Positions 18,826 through 20,132 of a stretch of 20,132 nucleotides of DNA are shown piece by piece. The stretch is from Apostichopus leukothele (taxonomy: Eukaryota > Echinodermata > Holothuroidea > Aspidochirotida > Stichopodidae), in the NCBI GenBank assembly GCA_010014835.2, contig JAAAKB020280742.1, positions 1-20,132 of the forward strand. The letters run 5' to 3'. The translations under genes and the position numbers were made by a program. Below the pieces are notes generated by a model. That model had not been told where the DNA came from, did no database searches, and was given only the letters and a program-made list of their open reading frames with translations. The stretch's first letter is position 1. Each line of letters begins with the position of its first letter.

Positions 18826-19219
18826 AGCTTTCCCGTATTTGGCCATATACTCATCAATGGCTGAAGGGGTTTTTAACCTTCATGCACTGTACAGTCTGAC
18901 AGGAGCTTGATCTAGGAACCTTGTGATGACAAAGTGGGATACGCAGCTTCTGAATGGCACCTCTGCCCTAAATGTCTTGACTGACCAATACATGATAGCG
19001 TAATAATGTTAACATGCAGCTACCACTACTGACGGTGTTTAGATACAATTTTAAAGAAAGGTGTACTATTGAATCATGTTTGTGATATCTATCATAGCCC
19101 CACAAAAGTATCCATGGTCAAATCATCTGTGTGAAACAATGTAAATCTACAGTTTGCACCACATTTGACTGTATGTATGTCCCCATTCTGACCAACAATT
19201 GAATGTACCACTGAATCAT
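18826..19219. repeat. Local repeat unit B, copy 1
   Basis: Matches 19766-20132. Shared blocks are ATACTCATCAATGGCTGAAG, GGAGCTTGATCTAGGAAC, GTGGGATACGCAGCTTCTGA, CTTGACTGACCAATACATGA and the stretch from TAGCCCCACAAAAGTAT to ACCACTGAATCAT. Copy 1 has about 60 extra bases near 18998-19050. Confidence 0.85.
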
Positions 19220-19254
19220 GTGTGTGAAAATCATCATAGCTGCCACAGCCTATA

Positions 19255-19440
19255 GATACTGCTTCAGACCATGCTATTTCTATATTTCTGGTCGATCCTT
19301 TGTTTCGCAGCCTCAAAACTGCTTGGTATGGGACGGGTTCAGTAGAATATTTTCACCTGTTATATGAGGTATTGAATATGCCCATTCTGATATATTTTAT
19401 ATTTTTATGGTATATAGATTACATCTATTTGTGTATTCTA
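19255..19440. repeat. Local repeat unit A, copy 2
   Basis: Second copy of the unit at 18610-18800, 640 bp away in the same orientation. It is followed by the coding exon 19519-19569 and then by copy 2 of unit B. Confidence 0.85.
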
Positions 19441-19518
19441 GCTTGAATAGTATAATAGGCCTACCCATGCCGATAATTATTGTCTTAAATTAATTTACCA
19501 AAATATTGTAGTACATAC

Positions 19519-19569
19519 CATAGTATTCATTTCCTCCTGAGTTGCTTCATCGTGTTCTTCGTTAGTTGT
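19519..19569 (-). CDS. 51-bp acidic exon, first seen of recombinase gene
   Basis: The acceptor TTGTACTTTTTGCAG and donor ATG|GTATGTAC bound a symmetric phase-0 exon encoding TTNEEHDEATQEEMNTM. It entered from an upstream exon, so the true start codon lies either beyond 20132 or in a missed exon. It is the apparent paralogue of exon 15661-15711: equal length, phase, donor and acceptor context, with an acidic sequence in both. Confidence 0.6.
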
Positions 19570-19765
19570 CTGCAAAAAGTACAATCAGTGAATTATTGAT
19601 CTTGATTGAAATAAATATAAATATAGGTTTAATTAGGACCTGTCTATATTGGGATCATGTCTTATTAAAATGATCAAGAATGTCACAATTGACATCCATA
19701 CAGGCATGTATTATCAATAATTACCACTCGTCGAGACCCCCAATTGACTTCTTTATCTGAGGGAA

Positions 19766-20132
19766 AGTTTCCCCCGTATTAGGCATGCATATATACTCAT
19801 CAATGGCTGAAGAGGATTTTAACCTACTGTATAGTCTGATAGGAGCTTGATCTAGGAACATTGTGATGACAAAGTGGGATACGCAGCTTCTGATGAATGG
19901 CGCCTCTGTCCTAAATGTCTTGACTGACCAATACATGATAGCGTCATAATGTGACAATTTTAAAGAAAGGTGTACTATTGAATTAAGTTTGTGAAATTTA
20001 AATACCATAGCCCCACAAAAGTATTCATGGTCAAATCATCTGTGTGAAACAATGAAAATCTACAGTTTGCACCACATTTGACTGTATGTATGTCCCCATT
20101 CTGACCAACAATTGAATGTACCACTGAATCAT
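19766..20132. repeat. Local repeat unit B, copy 2 (runs off window)
   Basis: Second copy of the unit at 18826-19219, still matching at the last base of the window (ACCACTGAATCAT). The array therefore probably continues, perhaps with a third unit A. Confidence 0.85.

Overview
This looks like a nuclear genomic window from an invertebrate animal, not a prokaryote. It is AT-rich with long non-coding stretches, and its coding exons are short and bounded by GT-AG splice sites. It carries an animal-type LINE 3' end, a hAT-type non-autonomous transposon, and GC-rich foldback repeats. Frequent TAGGCCTA-like and TACATGTA-like words, together with the two gene families, fit a marine invertebrate, possibly an echinoderm or other deuterostome. 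The species cannot be named from the sequence. Most short open frames here are chance.

Layout. 1-110 holds the end of a GC-hairpin repeat. 862-1350 holds a 5'-truncated LINE on the minus strand with a TATC microsatellite tail. 1592-5400 holds a plus-strand gene model of six exons in consistent phase, about 210 codons. Its largest exon (4633-4977) carries a compact domain with GGG, FFPxGKS and LYLYSRL motifs. 5800-7430 is repeat-rich, non-coding DNA with mononucleotide runs and GC foldbacks. 7935-8512 and 9355-9948 are diverged direct copies of one segment. Each contains a possible terminal exon on the minus strand (8335-8450 and 9727-9884). 10029-10305 on the plus strand contains a possible terminal exon and a short relic of the recombinase gene described next.

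The centre of the window is a minus-strand gene from beyond or near 19569 down to 11041. Seven short exons (19519-19569, 18111-18147, 17927-17986, 17657-17716, 17416-17441, 16193-16249, 15661-15711) join in one frame to one very large terminal exon (13278-11041, 745 codons plus stop). That exon encodes an acidic leader, two zinc-knuckle/C2H2-like fingers, a tyrosine-recombinase core and a C-terminal Myb/SANT-like segment. The summed model is 860 codons including stop. This is a Crypton-like or tyrosine-recombinase-derived gene, either mobile-element-borne or domesticated. Its last intron (13279-15660) has collected a small foldback element and a 607-bp hAT-like element with an 8-bp target duplication. 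Its 5' part sits in locally duplicated DNA, 18620-20132.

All exon models are hand-read from splice consensus and phase. Family calls rest on motif memory without database searches.
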